DNA from: Roseovarius pelagicus
GTDB taxonomy: Bacteria > Pseudomonadota > Alphaproteobacteria > Rhodobacterales > Rhodobacteraceae
Length of the DNA: 64,000 nucleotides
Assembly: GCF_025639885.1 (NCBI RefSeq)
Contig: NZ_CP106737.1
Location: 124,001-188,000, forward strand
Direction: 5' to 3'
Shown here: positions 35,478 through 45,105 of the stretch, piece by piece
How the letters are laid out: each line of letters starts with the position of its first letter
Position numbering within the stretch: position 1 is the first letter of the stretch
Notes under the pieces: generated by a model
Databases searched by the model: none
Told to the model about the DNA's origin: nothing
The model's input: only the letters and a program-made list of their open reading frames with translations
Program-made: the position numbers and the translations under genes

Positions 35478-38400
35478 ATGCATATGGGGAACACTTCGTT
35501 GGATGGCTCTGAGAAGACGGACATGACGGCAACGGGACCGTCGAACCAGTGCGAGTTGCAGCTATCTGCGATGCAGCGAGTTCTCTGGGCGTCTCAGACA
35601 CGGCATCCGGACGCGCCTGTCCAGAACATGGCTGTGCTTGCGCATCTGAATGGCGCCATCGACAGCAACCGGTTCGTACGGGCCTTCGGTACGGTTGTGC
35701 AGGCGTCCGATGCCTTGCGCTCGCGAATGATGTCCGACGGACGCGCAGCGGCCGTGGTTCTGGCTGATCCGCCACGTCCCGCCGAGGTAATGACGCTGGC
35801 ACGGGACGAGGTTGCGGAATGGGCGCGGCGGCGCTCTGCGCGACCGCTCGACATGGGCGTCTGTGGTTATGACAGCGTCCTGCTGCAGCACGAGGACGAG
35901 ACCGCATCGTGGTATCTCAACATCCATCACACACTGACCGACGCGGCCAGTTCCGCGCTGGTGTTCGAAGCGACCGCCGCTGCCTACGGCGATGGCAGCC
36001 TGCTCGGGCCGAATTCTTACTATGATTGGGCGGCCGCACTGCCGCGCGCGCCTGATCCGATGGCGGCACGCGCGCTGCAACATTGGAAGGAGCGTATTGC
36101 GCCACCGCGCCCCGGTGCTTTTTACCCGGCCTCCGACCTGCCGACCCCCTATGCGTCGCAGGTCGCCGTTCCGTTGTCTGACGGACTGCGCAATCTGGTC
36201 GAGACGCACGAGCAGGGCGCATACGCCATACCTGTCGGCAACCTGTCGCATACGGTACTGTTGACAACCGCGTTGGCCCTGTTGATCCACCGGGTTAGCG
36301 GCGAATGCGCGTTTTCCATTGGCCTGCCCGTCAGTCATCGGACGAACGCGACCTCGCGCCGCTGTATCGGTGCCCTGGTCGAGGTGTTCCCGGTGGATAT
36401 CGAGATTGCGGCAGGCGACACGCATGCCGCGATTCACCGGCGGGTCGCAGGGGCCGTTCTCGACACTCTGAAATTCGCGATCCGCGGAACCAGCCCGGCA
36501 CCAGACTATGCGGCACTGGTCAACGTCCTGCCGCCCGAAACCGCCCCAAACCGGTTCGGGGACATCCCCGCCCGCGTGCAGTGGTTGCATTGTGGCGCGA
36601 TGGACGCGGGACAGGCGCTGCGATTGCATTCGGTGCGATATGCCGATGCGCAGGGGCGCACGCCCGAGCGTTTCGACCTTGTGCTGGACATCGGGCACGG
36701 CGCGGCGGGCGACGACTATCGCGGCCGGGTCGTGGAGCATCTGCAAGTGATCTTGCATGCGATGCTGGAGGACCCTGAAAGCCCCATAGGTGCGGCGTCG
36801 ATCTGCAGCGCGGCGGATGACGCGCGGATTGCCGAATGGGAAAGCGCCCCGGATATCGATGGCGCGGCGGTGCTGTTGCCCGACCGGCTAAAGGCTGCGC
36901 TGGCCGACAACCCTGCGGTCGTGATCGAGCAGGACGGCATCGCGCTGACCGGGGACGAGTTGTGGCAATGGGCGCGGGGGGTGGCCGCCTCGATCGGCCA
37001 GGCATCCGGGCCGGGCACACGTATTGGCGTCGCGCTGGGTCCGTCGGTTCAGGCGGTGGTCGCGATCTACGGCATTTTGCTGGCCGGGGCGTCCTTTGTG
37101 CCCATCGACCCGTCCCAACCCGAGGCGCGGCGCAAAACGCTGGCCAAACGGGCGGGTCTTGCCCAAGTGTTCACCTCTGCCGATCAGGTCGACGATCTGC
37201 GCGGCCATTCCACCGCCCCGCTACCGGCTCTCAAGGACGATAACGAAGCCTACCTGCTCTTTACCTCCGGTTCTGCCGGGGAACCGAAGGGCGTGCCGAT
37301 TACCCATCTGGGGTTGGCGCGCTACATCCGCTTTGCGCTCGCCTCCTTTTTCGACGCGCCGGAACCACCTATCGCGGCACTGTTCGGCTCGCTGACTTTC
37401 GATCTGACATTAACGACGGTTTTTCCCCCGATCCTTGCCGGGGGGCGGCTGGTTGTCTGCTCTGGCAGCGGCGCCGAAGCGATGGCGAGGATCGCCGCCA
37501 CGCCCGTGATCACATGGTGCAAGGCAACGCCGTCGCACCTGAAGCTCCTGACCCGGCTGATGCCGTCCGGGCACGCACTGCAAACGCTGGTGGTGGGCGG
37601 CGAAGCGTTCGGCATGCGCATTGCCGAGGATTTACGCGCCGCCAATCCCGATATTGAGATATTCAATGAATATGGCCCAACCGAGGCCGTGGTCGGCTGC
37701 ATGATCTACCGCCTCGGCATGGAGTTGAGCGGCACCGATGTGCTGATCGGCAAACCGGCCCCCGGCACAACTCTGCGGGTTGTCGACGGCTATGATCAGC
37801 GCGTGCCTGTGGGAGTTGCGGGCGAATTGCTGATTTCCCATCCTGGCGTGATGGCCGGTTATCTGGGCGATACGGGTGACGATCCGTTCGTGGGACTGGA
37901 CGGTAAACGCTACTACCGGTCGGGCGATATCGTGCGGCTTCGAAATGATGGCGAACTGGAATATCTCGGGCGCTTTGACACTCAGATCAAGGTTGGCGGC
38001 ATCCGAATCGACCTGACCGAAATCGAACATGCGCTGAGGTGTCATCCGTCGGTCTCGAGTGTCGCAGCGGGCTGCTGGGCACCATCGCTGAAACCGATAC
38101 GCGTGCATTGCGCGCGCTGCGGGTTGCCGGACGATGTGCCAGGCGTTGCGTTCGATGAGGGCCGGATCTGCCAGACCTGCCGCGAATACGACCGCGTCGC
38201 ACCGGTGGCACGTAGCTGGTTCAGGACCGAGGATGATCTGGCCGCCAGGCAGCCGGTAGCCCGAGCGCACGCAACAGGCAAATATGACTGCATGCACCTG
38301 CTGAGTGGCGGCAAAGATTCCACCTATGCCCTCTATCGCCTGATCGATCTGGGGTTCACACCCTATGCCCTGACCCTCGACAACGGCTATATCTCGGAAC

Positions 38401-41400
38401 AGGCCAAAGACAATATCCGCCGCATCGTGGATGAGTTGGGCATTGACCATGAGTTTGCGACCACCCCGGCGATGAACGCCATTTTCCGCGATTCTCTGGC
38501 GACGCATTCCAACGTCTGCAACGGTTGTTTCAAGACCATCTATACGCTGGCCACGAACCGCGCGCTGAAACTGGGCATCCCGCTGATTGTCACCGGTCTG
38601 TCGCGCGGACAGCTGTTTGAGACGCGGCTGATCCCGCAACAGTTCGCGCTCGACCGGTTCGACCCGGATGCCATCGACCAGGCCGTGCTGAGGGCGCGGC
38701 GCAGCTATCACCGGATCGATGATGTCGCCAACCGGTTGCTGGATACCCGCGCCTTTCGGGAGGATGCGATGTTCGAGCAGATCGAGTATCTGGATTTCTA
38801 CCGTTACATTGATGTCGATCTCACGACGATGCTGGACTATCTGACGAAGCGCACCCCCTGGCTGCGGCCCGAGGATACCGGTCGATCAACCAACTGCCTG
38901 ATCAACGCCGCCGGTATCCACACCCACAAGATCGAGCAGGGCTATCACAATTACGCGGTTCCCTATGCCTGGGATGTGCGTCTGGGGCACAAGACCCGCG
39001 ACGAGGCGATGGCGGAGCTGGACGACAATCTGGATGCGGATGATGTGGCGCGAATGCTGTCAGAGATCGGCTATGATCCCGCGCCACGTCAGACTCTGAC
39101 CGCATGGATCAAACTGACCGAAGGTGTGACGCAGGCGCCCTCGGCGGCCGAATTTCGCGCCTTTCTGGCGCAAACCCTGCCAGCACATGCGATGCCATCC
39201 GCGTTCGTGGCGGTTCCGGAGTTTTCACTGACCCGCAATGGCAAGCTTGACATGGCGGCACTGCCGGGGCCGGAACGGGTCCATCGCCATACGCTGGAGC
39301 CGGTCGCCGCGCCATCGAATACCACCGAGGAAACGATCATCGCCGCGTGGGAGAAGCAGTTGCGGATCGAGCCCATCGGGGTCGATGACAGTTTCTTTGC
39401 GCTTGGCGGCGATTCACTGGCCGCGCTGGAGATGATCGTGCGGCTGAGCGCCGAATTTGGCGCGCGCATCCGCGAGGATCTGGCCTTTACCCACACCACG
39501 CCGCGGGCGCTCGCCGAAGAGATCGACCGGCTGCTGGCATCCGGGGGGGCGGTCCGGCCTACTGCGCAACTGCCGGACATCACTCAGCTGCCCGCGGATG
39601 AAGCCCCGCCGCTATCGGTGGGCGAGCAAACACTGCTCTTTGACCAACGGGCGCGCCCTGAGGCACTGATGTACAATGTCGCGCGGGTTTTTCACGTGGC
39701 AGGCGCAGTCGATGCCCCCCGGTTCGAGACCGCGTTGCGGACCGTCGTCCCGCAGCATCAACCGCTGTCATGGAGCTATGGAACGCCGCGCCGCAAGCTC
39801 GAACCAAACGACGCCATCAAAGTCGTGATCTCTCGCGAGCCGGTCACACCCGAGGCCGTCCCGGCCGCCATTTCAGATTTCCAGACCGCTCCGTTTGACC
39901 TGTCGCAGGGCCCGCTGTTGCGGTGTCTGGTTCAACCCGTACGGGACGGGTCGACCATCATCACATTTGCAATCCACCATGTGAGCGGCGATCACGAAAG
40001 CTTTGATCGCCTCTGGGCACAGCTGATCGACGCATTGGCGGGTCATCCTCTGCCCGAGTTGAAAACCGATTATGCATCCTTTTGTCACTGGCAGGCTGAA
40101 ACAGAGCAGGCGGCGCATCGTGCTTTCTGGCTCAAGTGCGGATCGCAAGAGCCACCATCCGCCCTGCTCTGCGCGCCTGCCGTAACGCACGCGCCCGACG
40201 GATTTCTGACCTGCCGCAGCGCATTGTCACCGAACGAGGTGCGGGCGGCAAAAGAGACACCTGTTTCGCTGGCTCTGGCGGCGACCGCTGCAGCGCTGCG
40301 CCTGTACACGACAGGCAATGATCTGGAGATCGGCATTGTCGCTTCTACCCGTGATCACCCTGATGCACAGCCGCTATTCGGATATCTTCTCAATCCGCTG
40401 CCACTCAGGCTCGATTGCGCACAGGACAGCAAATTCTCTGAGCTTGCACAACAAGCGGGGAATGCTGTCGGGCGTGCGTTGCCGCACCGATCCTATCCTA
40501 TCACGCAAATCTTGCAGGACCGCCGGGCCGCAGGGCTGGCGGCAGAGCCGCTGCGCGTGCTGGTCGCCTACGACGATGCGATCCCGACCGAACTGGACGG
40601 CAGGATCGTCACGCAAAGGGTCGCGTTCAATGGCTTTGCAGTGACGGACCTTTCAGTTTTTGTCGAGTTGCGCAGGGACACTGTCGATATTGGTATCGAA
40701 TATTCCGGCAAGACAATCGGCCAAGAAGTGGCCAATACGATTCTCAAACGCGCAGAAGATGCCCTGTGCCGTGCCGTGCGGTCGCCGGACGACACTGTAA
40801 GCCGCGTCGGAGATGCGGCGGCAAACCGGAGCCTGCTGGTGGGGCCGGACCTGAAAGATACCCGGCTAATTCTGGATCGGATATCCGAGAACGTCCGGCA
40901 GTACCCGGATGCGACCGCAGTGACCTGCGCCGGGCAGAGCATTAACTGGGCGCAACTGGGCCAGTGGTCGGAGGCAATCGCAACGCGGCTGCGGGCATCG
41001 GGCATAGGTTCCGGGGACCGGGTGATTGTCTGCAAGGACAGGTCCGCGCATCTGATCGCCGCGATGCTGGGCGTGCTTCGGGCGGGTGGGGTCTATGTCC
41101 CGGTTGATCCCACCTATCCGCCCGAACGTGTCCGCATGATTGTCTCAGGCGCCAAAGCACGCCTCGCCATCGTCGACGACCCGGCGGCGGCAGAAGGGAC
41201 CATGGACATTCCCTGCCTTGGCGTCACCGAAAATGGCCTTGATGGTGGTGGATGGAATGGCCCGACGACCCGTTTTCCCGCCCCAAAGGCCGACGATCCG
41301 GCCTACCTGATCTTTACCTCTGGATCGACGGGCGCTCCGCGCGGAGTCAGCATCACCCACCGGCAGCTTTCGGACAGCACCAATGCGCGCGACATTTTCT

Positions 41401-43571
41401 ATGATGCCCCACCAACCCGGTTCGCGATGCTGTCGAGCATTGCGTTCGACAGCAGTGTCGCGGGGCTTTTCTGGACGCTTGCAACAGGTGGTACCCTCGT
41501 ATTTCCAACCGAGCGGGAAGCGCGGGATGTGGACGCGCTCGCGCACCTGTTGAGTGGCGCAACCCACACGCTCTGCGTCCCGACGCTTTATAACGCGATG
41601 CTGGACCGGCGCGACCCGGCAGAGGCGTGGCCAACACATATCATCGTCGCAGGAGAGGCCTGCCCCGGTTCCACACTGACGCGCCATTTCGACGAAGTGC
41701 CCGGATCGGCCCTGATCAACGAATACGGCCCGACAGAGACCACCGTCTGGGCGACGGCGTATCAATGCAAGCCGACTGACAATTTGGTGTCATCCGGGCA
41801 ACCGATCGCAGGGACGTGGGTGGCCGTAGTCGATGCCGATGGCAAAATTCTGCCCAGCGGCATGCCGGGCGACTTGATCATCGGCGGCGCAGGCGTGGCG
41901 GATGGGTATGCGGACAACCCCGCTGCGACGGCAGAGCGATTTGGCACCCGCGCGGATCAACCGGCCTTTGCCGAGTTGCCCGGACCACGCTATTTCCGAA
42001 CCGGAGATCGCGCCGTCATCTCGGGTCGTCAGCTCAATTATCTTGGCAGGGCTGACGACCAGATCAACGTCGGCGGTGCGCGGGTCGAGCCCGGAGATAT
42101 CGAAAACACGCTGCTGCGGACACGGATGATCTCGGCAGCGGTTGTCACCGCTGCGGATGTTCGGCCATTGCCGGAATTGCTTGGCTCGCTGCCTGCTGAA
42201 ACGGTCGCCGCGGCGATGCGCGAGGCGGGTGCAAGCAATGACCCGACGGCCGCATTGACGCAGTTCCTGCAACGTGAAGGGCAGCCCGATCTGCGGCTGG
42301 TCGCGCATGTCGAACACAGCGGAGCGCTCGATACAAATGCGCTGTGCGCGGCGGCTGCCCGGGATTTACCACCACACATGCGCCCGGCGCTCTATGTCGT
42401 TCACGACAGCCTGCCGCGCACCCCCAACGGCAAGCTGGACCGCGCCGCCGCCGCCGACCTGCCGATCATCGAACAGGCACCGGCCGATCCACCGCCGCGC
42501 CCTGCGGCGGCACCAAATGACGCGATCGTTGCAAAGCTGACCGGACTATTCCAGCACGAGGTGCGCAACCCGTCCTTCGGCCCGCAGGATTCTCTTTTCG
42601 ATCATGGTGGCAACTCGCTGACGGCAATCCGTCTGCTATTGGCCATCGAAGAGACGTTCGGGGTCCGGCTCTCGACCACGGTGCTTTATGAGGCGCCAAG
42701 CCCTGTCGCGCTTGCGGCCCATCTGGCGACCGGCGATGGCGATACTGACGCAGCCCCGATTTTTATCGTGCCGTGCGATGTTGGCTATTCGGCACCTCCG
42801 CCCGCGTTTCATCTGGCGCTGACCGCACATCGGCCGGCAGAGTATCTGGAACATCCCTGCATGCGCCCTGGCACCCCGCCGATCTGGACTCTGGCCGAGC
42901 TTGCGCAAATCTACGTTGGCCAGATCGAGAAGCGATGGCCGACCGGGCCGATCCTGCTGGGCGCGTTCTGTATCGGGGCTTATGTGGCCACCGAAATCGC
43001 GCGCCAGTTCGCGGCAAAGGGTCGCCCGATTGCGCATCTGGCCCTGCTCGATCCGAACATTCCGCGTCTTCAGGTCATGCGCATGCACATGGAAGCGGGC
43101 CTGCCATACAACGGTGGGGCCAAGACGCTCGCCGGCCGTGCGATTGACCTCTGTGACCGGGTAATCAATGCGCGGCTGCTGCTGGGCGATGGGTATCTGC
43201 AGGGCGACCGGCGGCGGTCCAAGGCGCTGCGGGCCTATGGGATTTACGTATCAATGCGCTATCTGCGACGCTTCAACGGCGCGCCGGAACATCTGAGCCT
43301 TGATTACTGGGCGCGTAGCCTGATGATCTCTGCCGGGGCCTATGACGACCTGACACCCTACACTGGCCGCGTCGATATCATCGCCTCCGAAGAACACAGA
43401 GCAACGTTGGAAGGAAACCCCGAATTCTTGCAGGCGATCCTGCCGGATCACACAATCCATTACGCTGAGGACACGCATTGGGACATCGGCATGACGGCGA
43501 AAACCGCCAAATGCGTGAGCGATTGCTTTAAATCCGCATTGGACGGCATCACCCAAGAGTCGGCAGGCTGA
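35478..43571 (+). CDS. Two-module nonribosomal peptide synthetase with PP-loop-interrupted A domain and Cys-thioesterase
   Basis: 2697 residues. Domain order by motif: C1 (25-455, HHTLTDA at 150-156), A1 (466-866; A3 LLFTSGSAGEPKG, A5 NEYGPTEA, A8 GRFDTQIKVGGIRI), inserted zinc-ribbon/PP-loop domain (868-1203), A1 remainder with A9/A10 (LPAHAMP; NGKLDMA, 1254-1260), T1 (LGGDSL, Ser1313), C2 (375 residues, HHVSGDH at 1500-1506), A2 (1790-2325), T2 (HGGNSL, Ser2380) and TE (2425-2690, nucleophile in GAFCIG). The A1 code residues read D-L-T-K-V-G-E-V-G-K, one change from the known Asn code. A2 reads D-S-A-C-I-A-E-V-W-K, which I cannot assign. No epimerase or methyltransferase domain is present. 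C1 at the N-terminus implies an acyl donor, presumably the pyrrolyl carrier protein from the facing operon. Confidence 0.93.
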   Translation: MHMGNTSLDGSEKTDMTATGPSNQCELQLSAMQRVLWASQTRHPDAPVQNMAVLAHLNGAIDSNRFVRAFGTVVQASDALRSRMMSDGRAAAVVLADPPRPAEVMTLARDEVAEWARRRSARPLDMGVCGYDSVLLQHEDETASWYLNIHHTLTDAASSALVFEATAAAYGDGSLLGPNSYYDWAAALPRAPDPMAARALQHWKERIAPPRPGAFYPASDLPTPYASQVAVPLSDGLRNLVETHEQGAYAIPVGNLSHTVLLTTALALLIHRVSGECAFSIGLPVSHRTNATSRRCIGALVEVFPVDIEIAAGDTHAAIHRRVAGAVLDTLKFAIRGTSPAPDYAALVNVLPPETAPNRFGDIPARVQWLHCGAMDAGQALRLHSVRYADAQGRTPERFDLVLDIGHGAAGDDYRGRVVEHLQVILHAMLEDPESPIGAASICSAADDARIAEWESAPDIDGAAVLLPDRLKAALADNPAVVIEQDGIALTGDELWQWARGVAASIGQASGPGTRIGVALGPSVQAVVAIYGILLAGASFVPIDPSQPEARRKTLAKRAGLAQVFTSADQVDDLRGHSTAPLPALKDDNEAYLLFTSGSAGEPKGVPITHLGLARYIRFALASFFDAPEPPIAALFGSLTFDLTLTTVFPPILAGGRLVVCSGSGAEAMARIAATPVITWCKATPSHLKLLTRLMPSGHALQTLVVGGEAFGMRIAEDLRAANPDIEIFNEYGPTEAVVGCMIYRLGMELSGTDVLIGKPAPGTTLRVVDGYDQRVPVGVAGELLISHPGVMAGYLGDTGDDPFVGLDGKRYYRSGDIVRLRNDGELEYLGRFDTQIKVGGIRIDLTEIEHALRCHPSVSSVAAGCWAPSLKPIRVHCARCGLPDDVPGVAFDEGRICQTCREYDRVAPVARSWFRTEDDLAARQPVARAHATGKYDCMHLLSGGKDSTYALYRLIDLGFTPYALTLDNGYISEQAKDNIRRIVDELGIDHEFATTPAMNAIFRDSLATHSNVCNGCFKTIYTLATNRALKLGIPLIVTGLSRGQLFETRLIPQQFALDRFDPDAIDQAVLRARRSYHRIDDVANRLLDTRAFREDAMFEQIEYLDFYRYIDVDLTTMLDYLTKRTPWLRPEDTGRSTNCLINAAGIHTHKIEQGYHNYAVPYAWDVRLGHKTRDEAMAELDDNLDADDVARMLSEIGYDPAPRQTLTAWIKLTEGVTQAPSAAEFRAFLAQTLPAHAMPSAFVAVPEFSLTRNGKLDMAALPGPERVHRHTLEPVAAPSNTTEETIIAAWEKQLRIEPIGVDDSFFALGGDSLAALEMIVRLSAEFGARIREDLAFTHTTPRALAEEIDRLLASGGAVRPTAQLPDITQLPADEAPPLSVGEQTLLFDQRARPEALMYNVARVFHVAGAVDAPRFETALRTVVPQHQPLSWSYGTPRRKLEPNDAIKVVISREPVTPEAVPAAISDFQTAPFDLSQGPLLRCLVQPVRDGSTIITFAIHHVSGDHESFDRLWAQLIDALAGHPLPELKTDYASFCHWQAETEQAAHRAFWLKCGSQEPPSALLCAPAVTHAPDGFLTCRSALSPNEVRAAKETPVSLALAATAAALRLYTTGNDLEIGIVASTRDHPDAQPLFGYLLNPLPLRLDCAQDSKFSELAQQAGNAVGRALPHRSYPITQILQDRRAAGLAAEPLRVLVAYDDAIPTELDGRIVTQRVAFNGFAVTDLSVFVELRRDTVDIGIEYSGKTIGQEVANTILKRAEDALCRAVRSPDDTVSRVGDAAANRSLLVGPDLKDTRLILDRISENVRQYPDATAVTCAGQSINWAQLGQWSEAIATRLRASGIGSGDRVIVCKDRSAHLIAAMLGVLRAGGVYVPVDPTYPPERVRMIVSGAKARLAIVDDPAAAEGTMDIPCLGVTENGLDGGGWNGPTTRFPAPKADDPAYLIFTSGSTGAPRGVSITHRQLSDSTNARDIFYDAPPTRFAMLSSIAFDSSVAGLFWTLATGGTLVFPTEREARDVDALAHLLSGATHTLCVPTLYNAMLDRRDPAEAWPTHIIVAGEACPGSTLTRHFDEVPGSALINEYGPTETTVWATAYQCKPTDNLVSSGQPIAGTWVAVVDADGKILPSGMPGDLIIGGAGVADGYADNPAATAERFGTRADQPAFAELPGPRYFRTGDRAVISGRQLNYLGRADDQINVGGARVEPGDIENTLLRTRMISAAVVTAADVRPLPELLGSLPAETVAAAMREAGASNDPTAALTQFLQREGQPDLRLVAHVEHSGALDTNALCAAAARDLPPHMRPALYVVHDSLPRTPNGKLDRAAAADLPIIEQAPADPPPRPAAAPNDAIVAKLTGLFQHEVRNPSFGPQDSLFDHGGNSLTAIRLLLAIEETFGVRLSTTVLYEAPSPVALAAHLATGDGDTDAAPIFIVPCDVGYSAPPPAFHLALTAHRPAEYLEHPCMRPGTPPIWTLAELAQIYVGQIEKRWPTGPILLGAFCIGAYVATEIARQFAAKGRPIAHLALLDPNIPRLQVMRMHMEAGLPYNGGAKTLAGRAIDLCDRVINARLLLGDGYLQGDRRRSKALRAYGIYVSMRYLRRFNGAPEHLSLDYWARSLMISAGAYDDLTPYTGRVDIIASEEHRATLEGNPEFLQAILPDHTIHYAEDTHWDIGMTAKTAKCVSDCFKSALDGITQESAG
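38079..39086 (+). other. Embedded zinc-ribbon + PP-loop ATPase domain inside NRPS A1
   Basis: Residues ~868-1203 of the NRPS. A four-Cys ribbon (C878, C881, C898, C901; CARCGLPDD and GRICQTC) leads to KYDCMHLLSGGKDSTY with PP-loop SGGKDS at 943-948. Then comes CNGC (C1014/C1017) and a lone C1140, and near the end DVRLGHKTRDEAM, which aligns with EVRSGDIAREEAV of the WbpG-like protein at 20022-21344. Ribbon, PP-loop and tail thus match the sugar-amidotransferase family, but the extra CxxC after the PP-loop recalls iron-sulfur tRNA-thiolation enzymes such as TtcA/TtuA. PP-loop enzymes adenylate a carbonyl oxygen for attack by ammonia or sulfur, so an amidine, thioamide or nitrile on the bound amino acid is possible. 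Confidence 0.85.
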
Positions 43572-43579
43572 GCGCTCCG

Positions 43580-45082
43580 ATGCACAATGAAGCGCCAGCG
43601 CGCAGCGCATCGGGCGCGGCCGTGCGTGCCTTGACGATCATCGGTAGTGCGTCAGCGTTGCGCATTCTGATCGGCATTTTACGGCTCAAGATCATCGCGG
43701 CACTGCTGGGGCCGACCGGTGTCGGGCTCTTTGGGCTTTTCACCAATCTTCAGGGCTCGATCGCGTCGGTTGCGGGCCTTGGACTGAATTTCGGCGGCGT
43801 GCGCCAATTGGCGCTGGCAAAAGATGACCCTGCCCGGCTGACAAGCGCCCGCCAAGCACTGTTCATCGGCAATCTGCTGCTTGGCCTGATCGCCGTTCCG
43901 GTGATATTTTTCGCGCGGGAATGGCTGGCGGAATTGACATTTCAAGACTCCGGGCGGGCGTGGGAGTGCGGGCTGATCGGCATCGGGGCCATGCTGACGA
44001 TGATGGCCGGCTCACAGGCTGCGGTGCTTCAGGCGCTCGGCTTCATCAAGCCGCTCGCATGGCTCAGCGTAATCGAGATCACGCTGGCGACCGTCATTGG
44101 CACCGTGATCTTGTTGGAATGGCGCATTGGAGGGGTCATTGCGCTGGTTCTGCTGACGCCTGCGCTCAATTTCCTGATTGGGCTGGTTCTGGTAGCGCGC
44201 AACGCCGGGACCGACATGGTGCCGCGTTGGCGCGCTCTGCCCCAGCAATGGCGCGAAGCCGTGTCTGTTTCGGTCGCGCACATGGCCGGGACAAGCGTCG
44301 CGTTGCTAACGCTGACCTTTGTTCTGGCAGTTACGGGATACTATCGGGGTACCGCCGATGTGGGTCGGTTGCAGGCGGTGCTGTCGATTTCGGGGTTATC
44401 AACCAGCTTTCTCATCGCCGCGATGCAGACCGATTATTACCCCCGGTTGATGAATTGCGCCTCCAACGTTGCCGAAACGAACGCGCTGGTAAACGCGCAG
44501 GCTCGGCTGGGGTTGCTGGTCAGTGGCCCGTTGCTGATCGGGTTGGCCGGAACGGCAGAATGGATTCTTCCGCTGCTTTTTTCCGCCGAGTTCACACCGG
44601 CAGCACCTCTCATGGGCTGGTGGCTTCTGTCTGACGTGCTGCTGGTTCCTGCGTGGGTCGTCGGTTTCTTGATGGTCGCCCATCAAGACAGCAAAGCCTA
44701 TTTCACGACCCAGTTTCTGGCGAACCTGGCTTTTGCAGCGGCGGTATCCGGGCTTCTCGGGCTAGGCTACGGGCTGACTTCACTGGCGCTCGGCAAAATC
44801 GCAATGACGGCAATCCTGCTTGTGCTGGCGACCGTCATTGCCAGACGACACTACGGATTTCGATGGTCGGGCAAGGTGGCCACACTGGCGGCGCTGATGC
44901 TTGCGATCATCGCCGGGCTGCGCATTCTTGCCATGCTCTGGCCCGGTGCAGCCATCGTGCCGGGCGTATTGGCAGCGATCCTGTGCGGCCTCTACAGCCT
45001 TCGCTGTATAGCGCGCATGGCCGATGGTGGTATTGCTGCGCGGCTCGGGTTTTTAGGCACGCGCCGCAAGGTGCACAAATAA
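43580..45082 (+). CDS. Wzx/PST-type polysaccharide flippase-like transporter
   Basis: 500 residues, about 12-14 hydrophobic helices, with the polysaccharide-transporter N-terminus (GSASALRILIGILRLKIIAALLGPTG in part: LRLKIIAALLGPTGVGLFG). Members of this family (O-antigen flippases, MOP superfamily) flip lipid-linked oligosaccharides; relatives export drugs or peptides. It starts nine bases after the NRPS stop, so it is cotranscribed with it and could export the peptide or a lipid-linked intermediate. Alternatively it belongs to the adjacent nonulosonate genes on the other strand. Confidence 0.8.
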   Translation: MHNEAPARSASGAAVRALTIIGSASALRILIGILRLKIIAALLGPTGVGLFGLFTNLQGSIASVAGLGLNFGGVRQLALAKDDPARLTSARQALFIGNLLLGLIAVPVIFFAREWLAELTFQDSGRAWECGLIGIGAMLTMMAGSQAAVLQALGFIKPLAWLSVIEITLATVIGTVILLEWRIGGVIALVLLTPALNFLIGLVLVARNAGTDMVPRWRALPQQWREAVSVSVAHMAGTSVALLTLTFVLAVTGYYRGTADVGRLQAVLSISGLSTSFLIAAMQTDYYPRLMNCASNVAETNALVNAQARLGLLVSGPLLIGLAGTAEWILPLLFSAEFTPAAPLMGWWLLSDVLLVPAWVVGFLMVAHQDSKAYFTTQFLANLAFAAAVSGLLGLGYGLTSLALGKIAMTAILLVLATVIARRHYGFRWSGKVATLAALMLAIIAGLRILAMLWPGAAIVPGVLAAILCGLYSLRCIARMADGGIAARLGFLGTRRKVHK

Positions 45083-45105
45083 GGCCCTCGGGGCAGCACT
45101 GGACG

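Noticed and set aside
35562..36758. A 398-codon leftward open frame inside the NRPS gene
   Set aside because: It is antisense to clear condensation-domain sequence; long antisense frames are expected in GC-rich genes.
37632..38711. A 359-codon leftward frame opposite the NRPS PP-loop region
   Set aside because: Antisense to the A1/PP-loop sequence, which shows strong motifs on the plus strand; no motifs on the antisense side.
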